Assembly: GCF_005233515.1 (NCBI RefSeq)
Contig: NZ_QFZZ01000005.1
Location: 248,001 to 312,000 of the forward strand
Reading direction: 5' to 3'
DNA from: Pseudomonas sp. CFBP13508
GTDB lineage: Bacteria > Pseudomonadota > Gammaproteobacteria > Pseudomonadales > Pseudomonadaceae
DNA length: 64,000 bases
In this document: piece after piece, positions 7,277-16,258 of the stretch
How the letters are laid out: the number at the start of each line of letters is the position of its first letter
Position numbering within the stretch: position 1 is the stretch's first letter
Program-made: the position numbers and the translations under genes
The notes under the pieces: generated by a model
The model's database searches: none
What the model saw: the letters and a program-made list of their open reading frames with translations, nothing else
What the model was told of the DNA's origin: nothing

Positions 7277-8749
7277 ATGGCGGTTAACAACGAACGTGCA
7301 GGCAGTACCCCGTTGATCGAAAGGCGTTCGATCGACTACATCCCGGAAGCGGAAAGACACGGTCGTCTGTTCAGCCAGTTCACCCTGTGGATGGGCGCCA
7401 ATCTGCAGATCACCGCGATCGTCACCGGGGCCCTGGCGGTGGTGCTTGGCGGTGATGTGTTCTGGTCGTTGATCGGTCTGCTGATCGGCCAACTGCTCGG
7501 CGGTGGCGTGATGGCGCTGCATGCCGCGCAAGGGCCGAAACTGGGCCTGCCGCAAATGATCTCCAGCCGCGTGCAATTCGGCGTTTATGGCGCGGCGATT
7601 CCGATCGTGCTGGTGTGCCTGATGTACCTGGGTTTCACCGCCACCGGAACGGTGCTCTCCGGGCAGGCGCTGGGGCAGTTGTTCGGTGTCAGCGACAGCG
7701 TTGGCATCTTGATTTTCGCCAGTGTCATCGTGCTGGTCACAGTGCTCGGCTATCGCGTGATCCACTGGATCGGCCGCGTCGCCAGCGTGATTGGCGTGAT
7801 CGCTTTTGTGTTCCTGTTCTGGCGGCTGATGAGCCAGACCGACGTCGGTGCACTCCTGCAAATCCGCCACTTCAGCTGGAGCAGCTTTCTGCTGGCGGTG
7901 TCGTTGGCGGCGTCCTGGCAGATCGCTTTCGGCCCGTATGTAGCGGACTACTCGCGTTACCTGCCGAGCGCAACTTCATCGGTGAAAACCTTTTTCGCCG
8001 CTGGCGCAGGCTCGGTGATCGGCGCCCAGGTGGCGATGATCCTCGGCGTGTTTGCCGCCGCTTCGGCCAATGGTCAATTCGCTGGTCATGAAGTCGCCTA
8101 CATCGTCGGTTTAGGCGGTACCGGCGCCACTGCCGCGCTGCTGTATTTCAGCATCGCGTTCGGCAAGGTGACCATCTCGACGCTGAACTCCTACGGCAGC
8201 TTCATGTGCATCGCCACCATCATCAGTGGCTTCAAAGGGCACCTGACGGTTACCCGCATGCAGCGGCTGGTGTTCGTGCTGTTCATCGTCGGCGCCGCGA
8301 CACTGATTGCCCTGCTCGGGCAGCACTCGTTCCTCGGTGCGTTCAAGTCGTTCATTCTGTTTCTGCTCGCCTTCTTCACCCCGTGGAGCGCGATCAATCT
8401 GGTCGACTACTACTGCATCACCCGCGAGCGTTACGACATGCCGGCGCTGGCCGATCCGAACGGCCGCTACGGCCGCTGGAACCTGCTCGGTATCAGCGTC
8501 TATGTGTTCGGCGTGCTGGTGCAGCTGCCATTCATCTCGACCAAGTTCTACACCGGGCCGCTGGTGGCCGCCCTCGGTGATGTGGACATTTCCTGGATCA
8601 TCGGCCTGGTTCTCCCGGCCGCCGTCTATTACTTCTGCGCAAAGAAATGGCACAGCGCAGTGCCCGATCGCCTGATTCTGCCGGTCGAGCAGAACAGCAC
8701 CCAACAAGCAAAAACGAGCGGGGCCGGTCGCGCTGCGGCGCAGGCCTGA
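7277..8749 (+). CDS. hutT: NCS1-family transporter, probable urocanate permease
   Basis: A 490-residue membrane protein of the NCS1 (purine/cytosine/allantoin permease) family with about 12 hydrophobic segments. The N-terminal half carries FTLWMGANLQITAIVTGAL and the YVADYSRYLP motif typical of the family; a late FFTPWSAINLVDYYCITRERYD block is also characteristic. It lies between hutU and the ABC importer genes, the position of the urocanate transporter HutTu in SBW25. Substrate assignment rests on this context; NCS1 members elsewhere carry nucleobases, so allantoin or cytosine cannot be excluded from sequence alone. It is separated from hutU only by a palindromic repeat. Confidence 0.85.
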   Translation: MAVNNERAGSTPLIERRSIDYIPEAERHGRLFSQFTLWMGANLQITAIVTGALAVVLGGDVFWSLIGLLIGQLLGGGVMALHAAQGPKLGLPQMISSRVQFGVYGAAIPIVLVCLMYLGFTATGTVLSGQALGQLFGVSDSVGILIFASVIVLVTVLGYRVIHWIGRVASVIGVIAFVFLFWRLMSQTDVGALLQIRHFSWSSFLLAVSLAASWQIAFGPYVADYSRYLPSATSSVKTFFAAGAGSVIGAQVAMILGVFAAASANGQFAGHEVAYIVGLGGTGATAALLYFSIAFGKVTISTLNSYGSFMCIATIISGFKGHLTVTRMQRLVFVLFIVGAATLIALLGQHSFLGAFKSFILFLLAFFTPWSAINLVDYYCITRERYDMPALADPNGRYGRWNLLGISVYVFGVLVQLPFISTKFYTGPLVAALGDVDISWIIGLVLPAAVYYFCAKKWHSAVPDRLILPVEQNSTQQAKTSGAGRAAAQA

Positions 8750-8820
8750 TCTGGACGTGGACCAGGCTGGATGCCTCTTGAACTGCCGTAAGCCCATTCA
8801 TGATTAGGAGCGTCACGACA

Positions 8821-9789
8821 ATGAAATCGAACAAGACCCTGCTGACCACATTGCTGTCCATGGGCCTGTTGGCCAGTGCCGGTGCGACGCAAGCCGCCGG
8901 CTGGTGCGAATCGGGTAAGCCGGTGAAATTCGCCGGGCTGAACTGGGAAAGCGGCATGCTCCTGACCGACGTTATGCAAGTGGTGCTGGAGAAAGGTTAC
9001 GGCTGCAAGACCGACAGCCTGCCGGGCAATTCCATCACCATGGAAAACGCCCTGAGCAGTAACGATATTCAAGTGTTTGCCGAAGAGTGGGTCGGCCGCA
9101 GCGAGGTCTGGAACAAGGCCGAGAAGGCCGGCAAGGTCGTCGGTGTCGGCGCGCCGGTAGTGGGCGCGATCGAGGGCTGGTACGTGCCGCGCTATGTGAT
9201 CGAAGGCGACGCCAAGCGCAAGCTCGAGGCGAAAGCCCCGGACCTGAAAAACATCGCTGACCTGGGCAAGTATTCCGCCGTGTTCAAGGACGCCGAAGAG
9301 CCGTCCAAGGGCCGCTTCTACAATTGCCCGGCCGGCTGGACCTGCGAGCTCGACAACAGCGAAATGCTCAAGAGCTACGGCCTGGAAAACAGCTACACCA
9401 ACTTCCGTCCGGGCACAGGCCCCGCGCTGGATGCGGCAGTGCTGTCGAGCTACAAGCGCGGCGAGCCGATCCTCTTCTATTACTGGTCGCCGACGCCGCT
9501 GATGGGCCAGATCGACGCGGTCAAACTGGAAGAGAAACCCGGCGTCGACAAGACCGTCAGCATCAAAGTCGGCCTGTCGAAAACCTTCCACGACGAAGCC
9601 CCGGAACTGGTCGCCGTGCTGGAAAAGGTCAACCTGCCGATCGACCTGCTCAATCAGAACCTCGGGCGCATGGCCAAGGAACGTATCGAGTCGGCAAAAC
9701 TGGCGAAAATCTTCCTCAAGGAACATCCTGAAGTCTGGCACGCATGGGTGAGCGACGACGCAGCCAAGAAAATCGACGCGGCCTTGTAG
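8821..9789 (+). CDS. hutX: ABC transporter substrate-binding protein HutX
   Basis: A 322-residue periplasmic binding protein of the OpuAC/ProX (quaternary amine) family, the histidine receptor of the HutXWV importer. The signal peptide (MKSNKTLLTTLLSMGLLASAGATQAAG) is cleaved near residue 26. Blocks such as GWYVPRYVIEGD and FYYWSPTPLMGQ resemble choline/betaine binders. The ATG at 8821 is preferred to the in-frame ATG at 8800, because a TAGGAG ribosome site lies between them. It is followed by hutW after 68 bp. In Sinorhizobium and SBW25 the system takes up histidine; here that is inferred from the locus. Confidence 0.93.
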   Translation: MKSNKTLLTTLLSMGLLASAGATQAAGWCESGKPVKFAGLNWESGMLLTDVMQVVLEKGYGCKTDSLPGNSITMENALSSNDIQVFAEEWVGRSEVWNKAEKAGKVVGVGAPVVGAIEGWYVPRYVIEGDAKRKLEAKAPDLKNIADLGKYSAVFKDAEEPSKGRFYNCPAGWTCELDNSEMLKSYGLENSYTNFRPGTGPALDAAVLSSYKRGEPILFYYWSPTPLMGQIDAVKLEEKPGVDKTVSIKVGLSKTFHDEAPELVAVLEKVNLPIDLLNQNLGRMAKERIESAKLAKIFLKEHPEVWHAWVSDDAAKKIDAAL

Positions 9790-9857
9790 GTCAGGTTTCC
9801 CGGCTGCCAGCACGGCAGCCGGACGCTTGATCGCAACCCCTTGATTGAGAGTCCCTT

Positions 9858-10709
9858 ATGTTTCCCGAAAGCTTTACCTTTTCCATCGCCGACTGGGTCA
9901 ACGGTTGGGTCGATTCGCTGGTGACCAACTACGGCGACGTGTTCCGGCATATCTCCGACACGCTGCTGTGGGCCATCGTCAGTCTCGAAGGTTTGCTGCG
10001 TGCGGCGCCGTGGTGGTTGATGCTGGCAATCGTCGGTGTCATCGCCTGGCACGCCACGCGCAAAGTCGTCACCACCGCCGTGATTGTCGGCTTGCTGTTT
10101 CTGGTGGGTGCGGTTGGCCTCTGGGACAAGCTTATGCAGACCCTGGCGCTGATGATGGTCGCGACGATCATTTCGGTGCTGATCGGCATTCCGCTGGGGA
10201 TCCTCTCGGCGCGCAGCAATCGCCTGCGTTCGGTGCTGATGCCGCTGCTCGACATCATGCAGACCATGCCGAGTTTCGTGTACCTGATTCCGGTGCTGAT
10301 GCTGTTCGGCCTGGGCAAGGTGCCGGCGATTTTCGCCACGGTGATTTACGCCGCGCCGCCGCTGATTCGCTTGACCGATCTGGGCATTCGCCAAGTCGAC
10401 GGCGAAGTCATGGAGGCGATCAACGCCTTCGGCGCCAACCGCTGGCAGCAACTGTTTGGCGTGCAACTGCCGCTGGCGCTGCCGAGCATCATGGCCGGGA
10501 TCAACCAGACCACGATGATGGCCCTGTCGATGGTGGTCATCGCCTCGATGATCGGCGCCCGTGGCCTCGGTGAAGACGTACTGGTGGGGATTCAGACCCT
10601 CAACGTCGGCCGTGGTCTCGAAGCCGGGCTGGCGATCGTGATTCTCGCGGTGGTCATCGACCGCATCACTCAAGCGTACGGTCGGCCACGCCACGAGGTG
10701 AGCAAATGA
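9858..10709 (+). CDS. hutW: ABC transporter permease HutW
   Basis: A 283-residue integral membrane permease of the ProW/OpuAB type with about six membrane segments. The binding-protein-dependent transport signature is visible near residues 170-200 as EAINAFGANRWQQLFGVQLP, the EAA loop that contacts the ATPase, and MPSFVYLIPVLMLFGLGKVP is a family-typical core. The start ATG at 9858 has GAGAG seven bases before it. The stop overlaps the hutV start (ATGA), so permease and ATPase are translationally coupled. It forms the membrane channel of the histidine importer with HutX and HutV. Confidence 0.95.
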   Translation: MFPESFTFSIADWVNGWVDSLVTNYGDVFRHISDTLLWAIVSLEGLLRAAPWWLMLAIVGVIAWHATRKVVTTAVIVGLLFLVGAVGLWDKLMQTLALMMVATIISVLIGIPLGILSARSNRLRSVLMPLLDIMQTMPSFVYLIPVLMLFGLGKVPAIFATVIYAAPPLIRLTDLGIRQVDGEVMEAINAFGANRWQQLFGVQLPLALPSIMAGINQTTMMALSMVVIASMIGARGLGEDVLVGIQTLNVGRGLEAGLAIVILAVVIDRITQAYGRPRHEVSK

Positions 10710-11536
10710 GCAATGCAAGCGTGAGCAAGATCGAAGTGCGCAACGTCTTCAAGATTTTCGGCAACCGCGCCAAGCATGCGCTGGCCATGGTCGGCCAGGG
10801 CAAGAGCAAGGATCAGGTGCTCAGCGAAACCGGTTGCGTGGTCGGCGTGAACGACTTGTCGCTGAGTATCGGCACCGGCGAAATCTTTGTGATCATGGGC
10901 CTGTCCGGTTCGGGCAAATCCACCCTGGTGCGCCACTTCAATCGCCTGATCGATCCGACCAGCGGGGCGATTCTGGTCGATGGTGAGGACATCCTGCAGT
11001 ACGACATGGAAGCCCTGCGCGAATTTCGTCGGCACAAGATCAGCATGGTGTTCCAGAGCTTCGGCCTGCTGCCGCACAAGACCGTGCTCGACAACGTCGC
11101 CTACGGCCTGAAAGTGCGCGGCGAGAGCAAGCAGGTCTGCGCCGAACGCGCGCTGCACTGGATCAACACCGTCGGCCTCAAAGGCTACGAAAACAAATAC
11201 CCGCACCAGCTCTCCGGCGGCATGCGTCAGCGCGTCGGCCTCGCCCGTGCGTTGGCGGCGGACACCGACATCATCCTGATGGATGAAGCATTCAGTGCGC
11301 TGGATCCGCTGATCCGCGCCGAAATGCAGGACCAGTTGCTGGAACTGCAAAAGACCCTGCACAAAACCATCGTCTTCATCACCCACGACCTCGACGAAGC
11401 CGTGCGCATCGGCAATCGCATCGCGATTCTCAAGGATGGCCGGTTGATCCAGGTGGGTACGCCAAGAGAGATCCTGCACTCGCCGGCGGATGAGTACGTT
11501 GACCGGTTTGTGCAGCGGCGGGCGGCGGTGGTCTAG
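10706..11536 (+). CDS. hutV: ABC transporter ATP-binding protein HutV
   Basis: A 276-residue ATPase of the ProV/OpuAA type that powers histidine import with HutXW. In order: Walker A GLSGSGKST near residue 65, Q-loop VFQSFGLLPH, signature LSGGMRQRVGLARAL near 170, Walker B IILMDEAFSALDP and the switch histidine in FITHDLDEA. Unlike full-length ProV (about 400 residues) it lacks the C-terminal CBS domains that sense ionic strength, in keeping with a nutrient importer rather than an osmoprotectant one. It overlaps hutW by four bases; a REP doublet separates it from hutH1. Confidence 0.96.
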   Translation: MSNASVSKIEVRNVFKIFGNRAKHALAMVGQGKSKDQVLSETGCVVGVNDLSLSIGTGEIFVIMGLSGSGKSTLVRHFNRLIDPTSGAILVDGEDILQYDMEALREFRRHKISMVFQSFGLLPHKTVLDNVAYGLKVRGESKQVCAERALHWINTVGLKGYENKYPHQLSGGMRQRVGLARALAADTDIILMDEAFSALDPLIRAEMQDQLLELQKTLHKTIVFITHDLDEAVRIGNRIAILKDGRLIQVGTPREILHSPADEYVDRFVQRRAAVV

Positions 11537-11562
11537 GTAGATTTGTGGTGGCTGGGCGGGTC

Positions 11563-11630
11563 TCTTCGCGAGCAGGCTCGCTCCCACCCTGGAATGCGGT
11601 CCCCTGTGGGAGCGAGCCTGCTCGCGAAGG
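11563..11630. repeat. REP doublet, reverse/forward arrangement
   Basis: Two copies of the GGGAGCGAGCCTGCTCGCGA core face outwards (reverse first, forward second) around a 19-base spacer. It lies within the hut operon between hutV and hutH1, where it may affect mRNA stability. Confidence 0.88.
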
Positions 11631-11669
11631 CGGCGGTGAAGCTGCATCGATATTTGGATGAGGTTAAAG

Positions 11670-13193
11670 ATGTCCCAGGCTGAAAAAATCATCATCACCG
11701 GTGCGCCTCTGCATTGGCAGGACGTGGTCGCCGTCGCCCGTCACGGTGCGCTGCTGGAACTGTCCAGCGACACATGGGCGCGCATCGACAACGCTCAGGC
11801 CATTGTTCAGCGCATCGTCGCCAGCGGCGAGCGTGCCTATGGCGTCAACACCGGTCTGGGCGGTCTGTCCAACGTTTCGCTGCAAGACGAACAGCTCAGC
11901 CAACTCTCGCGCAACACCCTGCTCAGCCATGCCTGCGGTGTCGGCCCGGTGCTCAGCGACGAGCAGACCCGCGCGATCATCTGCGCCGCGATCCACAACT
12001 ACAGCCACGGCAAATCCGGCCTGCATCGGCGTGTGGTCGAAGGGCTGCTGGCGCTGCTCAATCGCGGCATCACCCCGCAGGTGCCGTCGCAGGGTTCGGT
12101 GGGTTACCTGACGCACATGGCGCACATCGGCATCGCGCTGCTGGGCGTTGGCAATGTCAGCTATCGCGGGCGGATCATTTCGGCGCAACAGGCGCTGGCC
12201 GAAGAAGGCCTGCAACCAGTGCAGCTCGGCGCGAAGGATGGCTTGTGTCTGGTCAACGGCACGCCGTGCATGACCGGCCTCAGTTGCCTGGCGATCGCCG
12301 ATGCCACGCGGCTGCTGCAATGGGCCGATGTCATCGGTGCGATGAGTTTCGAAGCCCAGCGCGGCCAGATCGATGCGTTCGATGCCGAGATCATCGCGCT
12401 CAAGCCGCATCCCGGAATGCAGCAGGTCGGCATCAATCTGCGCGCCTTGCTCGATGGCAGCGAAGTGATCGCCGCGAGCAAAGGCATTCGCACTCAGGAC
12501 GCGCTGAGCATTCGTTCGATCCCGCAGGTCCACGGCACCGCGCGTGATCAACTGGAGCATGCGATCAAACAGGTCGAAGCGGAGCTGAACGGCTGCACTG
12601 ATAACCCGTTACTGCTGGGCACGCCGGACAATTTTCGGGTGATGTCGCAGGCCAACCCGCACGGTCAATCCGTGGCGATGGCGGCGGATCTGCTGGCGAT
12701 TGCCATGGCCGAAATCGGCTCGATTGCCGAGCGCCGTCTCGACCGTTTGGTCAATCCGCACGTCAGCGGTCTGCCGGCGTTTCTGGTGGCCAATCCCGGG
12801 GTCAACTCGGGGATGATGATCGTGCAATACGTCGCCGCATCGCTGTGTGCGGAGAACCGTCAATTGGCGCAACCGGCGGTGCTCGACAACTACATCACCT
12901 CGGGCCTGCAGGAAGATCACCTGAGCATGGGCACCAACGCCGCGCTGAAGCTGCATCGTGCGCTGGAAAACTGCACACAGATCCTCGCGATTGAATATCT
13001 GCTGGCGGCGCAGGCGTTTGAATTCCTCAAGGAGCAGCGCTTTGGCGTCGGCACAGATGTCGCCTGGCGCCTGCTACGCGAAACGGTCCCGGCCTACGAT
13101 CAGGATCGCTGGCTGGCGCCGGATATCGCTGCCGCTGCGACCGTGTTGAAAGACCCGAATCTGCCGCACAACGTCCTACCGAATTTGCACTGA
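11670..13193 (+). CDS. hutH1: Histidase-like protein HutH1 lacking the MIO triad
   Basis: A 507-residue member of the aromatic amino acid lyase superfamily. The start is the ATG at 11670, with GAGG six bases before it. Many family residues are present: AYGVNTGLGG (active-site Tyr), LLSHACGVG (His), LVNGTP (Asn), QEDHLSMG (Glu). However, the loop that reads GSVGASGDLAPLAHM in true histidases reads GSVGYLTHMAHI here (Gly142 to Ile151), so Ala-Ser-Gly, which cyclises to the MIO electrophile, is gone with a net loss of three codons. The Tyr280 position is Leu279 and the NFH phenylalanine is proline. The frame is intact over the full length, so it is under selection, not a pseudogene. By position it equals hutH1 of SBW25, which as I recall is dispensable for growth on histidine. 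Its function is unknown. Confidence 0.9.
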   Translation: MSQAEKIIITGAPLHWQDVVAVARHGALLELSSDTWARIDNAQAIVQRIVASGERAYGVNTGLGGLSNVSLQDEQLSQLSRNTLLSHACGVGPVLSDEQTRAIICAAIHNYSHGKSGLHRRVVEGLLALLNRGITPQVPSQGSVGYLTHMAHIGIALLGVGNVSYRGRIISAQQALAEEGLQPVQLGAKDGLCLVNGTPCMTGLSCLAIADATRLLQWADVIGAMSFEAQRGQIDAFDAEIIALKPHPGMQQVGINLRALLDGSEVIAASKGIRTQDALSIRSIPQVHGTARDQLEHAIKQVEAELNGCTDNPLLLGTPDNFRVMSQANPHGQSVAMAADLLAIAMAEIGSIAERRLDRLVNPHVSGLPAFLVANPGVNSGMMIVQYVAASLCAENRQLAQPAVLDNYITSGLQEDHLSMGTNAALKLHRALENCTQILAIEYLLAAQAFEFLKEQRFGVGTDVAWRLLRETVPAYDQDRWLAPDIAAAATVLKDPNLPHNVLPNLH

Positions 13194-13309
13194 CAACTAC
13201 CCATACCAGCGTGCCAAGGCGTGGATCGTTCACAAGACGAGAAACGACGGATAACGGAATGCTCCGGAGCGACTGGTAGTTAATAACAATGCCTAACAGG
13301 AGCATTTTA

Positions 13310-14842
13310 ATGACTGCGCTGAACCTGATCCCCGGCCAACTGAGCCTGGCCCAACTGCGTGACGTCTACCAGAACCCGGTCACCTTGACTCTCGACAACA
13401 GCGCCAGTGCGCAGATCGAGGCCAGCGTCGCCTGCGTCGAACAGATCCTCGCCGAGAACCGCACCGCCTACGGCATCAACACCGGTTTCGGCTTGTTGGC
13501 CTCGACGCGCATCGCCAGCGAAGATCTGGAAAACCTCCAGCGTTCGCTGGTGCTCTCGCACGCTGCCGGGGTCGGCCAGCCGATCAGCGATGAGCTGGTG
13601 CGACTGATCATGGTGCTCAAGGTCAACAGCCTCAGCCGCGGTTTTTCCGGGATCCGTCGGCAGGTGATCGATGCGCTGATCGCGCTGATCAATGCCGAGG
13701 TCTATCCGCACATTCCGTTGAAAGGTTCGGTTGGTGCGTCGGGGGATCTGGCGCCGTTGGCGCACATGTCGCTGGTGCTGCTGGGCGAGGGCAAGGCCCG
13801 CTACAAGGGCGAATGGCTTGAAGCCACCGAAGCGCTGAAAATCGCCGGCCTGGCGCCGCTGACGTTAGCGGCTAAAGAAGGTCTGGCGCTGCTCAACGGT
13901 ACCCAGGTTTCCACGGCGTTTGCCCTGCGCGGTTTGTTCGAAGGCGAGGATCTGTTTGCCGGTGCAGTGGCGCTGGGCAGTCTTACTGTTGAAGCCGTGC
14001 TCGGTTCGCGCTCGCCGTTCGACGCGCGCATTCATGCCGCACGTGGGCAGAAAGGGCAGATCGATGCCGCTGCGGCCTACCGCGATCTGCTCGGTGAGCG
14101 CAGCGAAGTCTCCGCCTCGCACCAGAATTGCGACAAGGTCCAAGACCCGTACTCGCTGCGCTGCCAGCCGCAAGTCATGGGCGCCTGCCTGACCCAGTTC
14201 CGCCAGGCCGCTGAAGTGCTGGCGGTGGAAGCCAACGCAGTTTCCGACAACCCGCTGGTATTCGCCGCCGAAGGCGACGTGATTTCCGGCGGCAACTTCC
14301 ACGCCGAACCGGTGGCCATGGCCGCTGACAACATGGCCCTGGCCATCGCTGAAATCGGCTCGCTGAGCGAGCGGCGCATCTCGCTGATGATGGACAAGCA
14401 CATGTCGCAACTGCCGCCGTTCCTGGTGGCCAATGGCGGGGTGAACTCCGGTTTCATGATCGCCCAGGTCACCGCTGCGGCGTTGGCCAGCGAAAACAAG
14501 GCGTTGTCCCATCCACATTCGGTGGACAGCCTGCCGACCTCGGCCAACCAGGAAGATCACGTATCGATGGCCCCGGCAGCCGGCAAGCGTCTGTGGGAAA
14601 TGGCTGAAAACACTCGCGGGATTCTTGCGGTGGAATGGCTGGCGGCGGTGCAGGGGCTGGATCTGCGCAACGGTCTGAAGACCTCGCCGAAGCTGGAACA
14701 GGCACGGGCGATTTTGCGCAGGGAAGTGCCGTTTTATGAGAAGGACCGCTTCTTTGCCCCGGACATCAATGCGGCGACGCAATTGCTGGCGTCGCGGTGT
14801 TTGACAGAGCTGGTGCCGGCGAAGCTTTTGCCGAGCCTGTAA
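13310..14842 (+). CDS. hutH: Histidine ammonia-lyase HutH (HutH2)
   Basis: A 510-residue histidase catalysing L-histidine to urocanate and ammonia, the entry step of the pathway. The MIO-forming triad is intact as Ala143-Ser144-Gly145 in KGSVGASGDLAPLAHM. Other active-site blocks are AYGINTGFG, LSHAAGVG, LLNGTQ, QDPYSLRCQPQ (Tyr281), GGNFHAEP and NQEDHVSM, all as in the P. putida enzyme of the same length. The ATG at 13310 follows AGGAG by seven bases; the upstream in-frame ATG at 13289 overlaps that site and is unlikely. It lies 116 bp behind hutH1 with no permease gene between. A palindromic repeat follows it. Confidence 0.98.
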   Translation: MTALNLIPGQLSLAQLRDVYQNPVTLTLDNSASAQIEASVACVEQILAENRTAYGINTGFGLLASTRIASEDLENLQRSLVLSHAAGVGQPISDELVRLIMVLKVNSLSRGFSGIRRQVIDALIALINAEVYPHIPLKGSVGASGDLAPLAHMSLVLLGEGKARYKGEWLEATEALKIAGLAPLTLAAKEGLALLNGTQVSTAFALRGLFEGEDLFAGAVALGSLTVEAVLGSRSPFDARIHAARGQKGQIDAAAAYRDLLGERSEVSASHQNCDKVQDPYSLRCQPQVMGACLTQFRQAAEVLAVEANAVSDNPLVFAAEGDVISGGNFHAEPVAMAADNMALAIAEIGSLSERRISLMMDKHMSQLPPFLVANGGVNSGFMIAQVTAAALASENKALSHPHSVDSLPTSANQEDHVSMAPAAGKRLWEMAENTRGILAVEWLAAVQGLDLRNGLKTSPKLEQARAILRREVPFYEKDRFFAPDINAATQLLASRCLTELVPAKLLPSL

Positions 14843-14849
14843 AAACCAG

Positions 14850-15000
14850 CCCTCACCCCAGCCCTCTCCCGGAGGGAGAGGGAGCCGATCTCTGCGAGTT
14901 TCAAGACCTGAGTTCGGCTCAAGACTCTCAGGTCGATGTAGCTCGACAGAACAACACGGTCAGTCCCCTCTCCCTCTGGGAGAGGGCTAGGGTGAGGGGC
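14850..15000. repeat. Palindromic element with CCCTCACCC...CCCTCTCCC ends
   Basis: About 150 bp bounded by inverted ends (CCCTCACCCCAGCCCTCTCC and its imperfect complement ending in GGGTGAGGGG). Relatives lie at 33998-34175 and 50039-50218. It fills the hutH-hutI spacer. Confidence 0.85.
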
Positions 15001-15042
15001 TTTTGAGGCTGCTCACCATACAAACCCAAACGGAGGCCAACA

Positions 15043-16248
15043 GTGAAAACCCTCTGGCAACACTGCCACGTCGCAACCATGGCCAACGGCGCCTATTCGA
15101 TCATCGAGGATGCCGCGATCGTGACGTCCGGCTCGCTGATCGAGTGGATCGGCCCACGCACTCAATTGCCGTCCGGCGAATACCCGGCGGTCAATGACCT
15201 GCAAGGCGCGTGGGTCACGCCCGGGCTGATCGACTGCCACACCCACACCGTGTTCGGCGGCAACCGCAGCGGCGAGTTCGAGCGGCGTCTGCAAGGCGTC
15301 AGCTATGCCGAGATCGCCGCGCAGGGCGGCGGCATCGCCAGCACCGTGCGCGCCACTCGCGAAGCCACTGAGGACGAGTTGTTCGCCAGCGCCGCCAAAC
15401 GTCTGAAACGCCTGATGCGCGACGGCGTGACCACTGTGGAAATGAAATCCGGCTACGGTCTCGATCTGGCCAACGAGCGCAAGCTGCTGCGGGTCATCCG
15501 GCGCTTGGCGGAAGAGCTGCCGATCAGCGTGCGCAGCACTTGCCTGGCGGCGCACGCCTTGCCGCCGGAGTACAAGGATCGCGCCGACGAATACATCGAT
15601 CTGGTCTGCGAACAGATGCTCCCGGCCCTTGCCGCCGAAGGTCTGGTCGACGCCGTGGACGCGTTCTGCGAATACCTGGCGTTTTCGCCGGAGCAGGTCG
15701 AGCGGGTGTTCGTCGCCGCGCAAAAACTCGGTCTGCCGGTGAAACTCCACGCTGAGCAATTGTCCTCGCTGCACGGCTCCAGCCTCGCCGCTCGTTACAA
15801 AGCCTTGTCCGCCGATCACCTGGAGTTCATGGACGAGGACGATGCCATCGCCATGGCCGCTGCCGACACCGTCGCCGTGCTGCTGCCGGGCGCGTTCTAC
15901 TTCCTGCGCGAAACCCAATTGCCGCCGATGGACGCGCTGCGCAAACACAAGGTGAAGATCGCCATCGCCAGCGACCTCAACCCCGGCACCTCGCCGGCGC
16001 TGTCGTTGCGTCTGATGCTGAACATGGCCTGCACCTGTTTCCGCATGACCCCGGAAGAAGCTCTGGCCGGGGCGACCATCCATGCCGCGCAGGCGCTGGG
16101 CATGGCGCAGACCCATGGCTCGCTGGAGGTCGGCAAAATCGCTGATTTCGTGGCGTGGGACATCGAGCGTCCGGCGGATCTGGCCTATTGGCTCGGTGGC
16201 GATCTGGACAAGCGCATCGTGCGTCACGGCGTTGAATCGAATTTATAG
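15043..16248 (+). CDS. hutI: Imidazolonepropionase HutI
   Basis: A 401-residue metal-dependent amidohydrolase that opens 4-imidazolone-5-propanoate to N-formimino-L-glutamate, the third step. Metal ligands appear in DCHTHTVFGGNR near residue 65, KLHAEQLSS near 240 and ASDLNPGTSP near 310, and MKSGYGLDL is family-specific. The GTG start at 15043 is preceded by CGGAGG. It is followed after 10 bp by hutG, with a GGAGGG site spanning its stop codon, so the two are tightly coupled. Length matches the family (about 400 residues). Confidence 0.98.
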   Translation: MKTLWQHCHVATMANGAYSIIEDAAIVTSGSLIEWIGPRTQLPSGEYPAVNDLQGAWVTPGLIDCHTHTVFGGNRSGEFERRLQGVSYAEIAAQGGGIASTVRATREATEDELFASAAKRLKRLMRDGVTTVEMKSGYGLDLANERKLLRVIRRLAEELPISVRSTCLAAHALPPEYKDRADEYIDLVCEQMLPALAAEGLVDAVDAFCEYLAFSPEQVERVFVAAQKLGLPVKLHAEQLSSLHGSSLAARYKALSADHLEFMDEDDAIAMAAADTVAVLLPGAFYFLRETQLPPMDALRKHKVKIAIASDLNPGTSPALSLRLMLNMACTCFRMTPEEALAGATIHAAQALGMAQTHGSLEVGKIADFVAWDIERPADLAYWLGGDLDKRIVRHGVESNL

Positions 16249-16258
16249 GAGGGCGGTT

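Noticed and set aside
11670..13193. hutH1 as a pseudogene
   Set aside because: The frame is full length without frameshift, has a good ribosome site and keeps many family residues; only the MIO loop and a few pocket residues differ.
13195..13281. Inverted AACTACC ... GGTAGTT in the hutH1-hutH gap as a footprint of a lost permease gene
   Set aside because: Seven-base arms about 75 bp apart are easily due to chance, and no other trace of a permease is seen.
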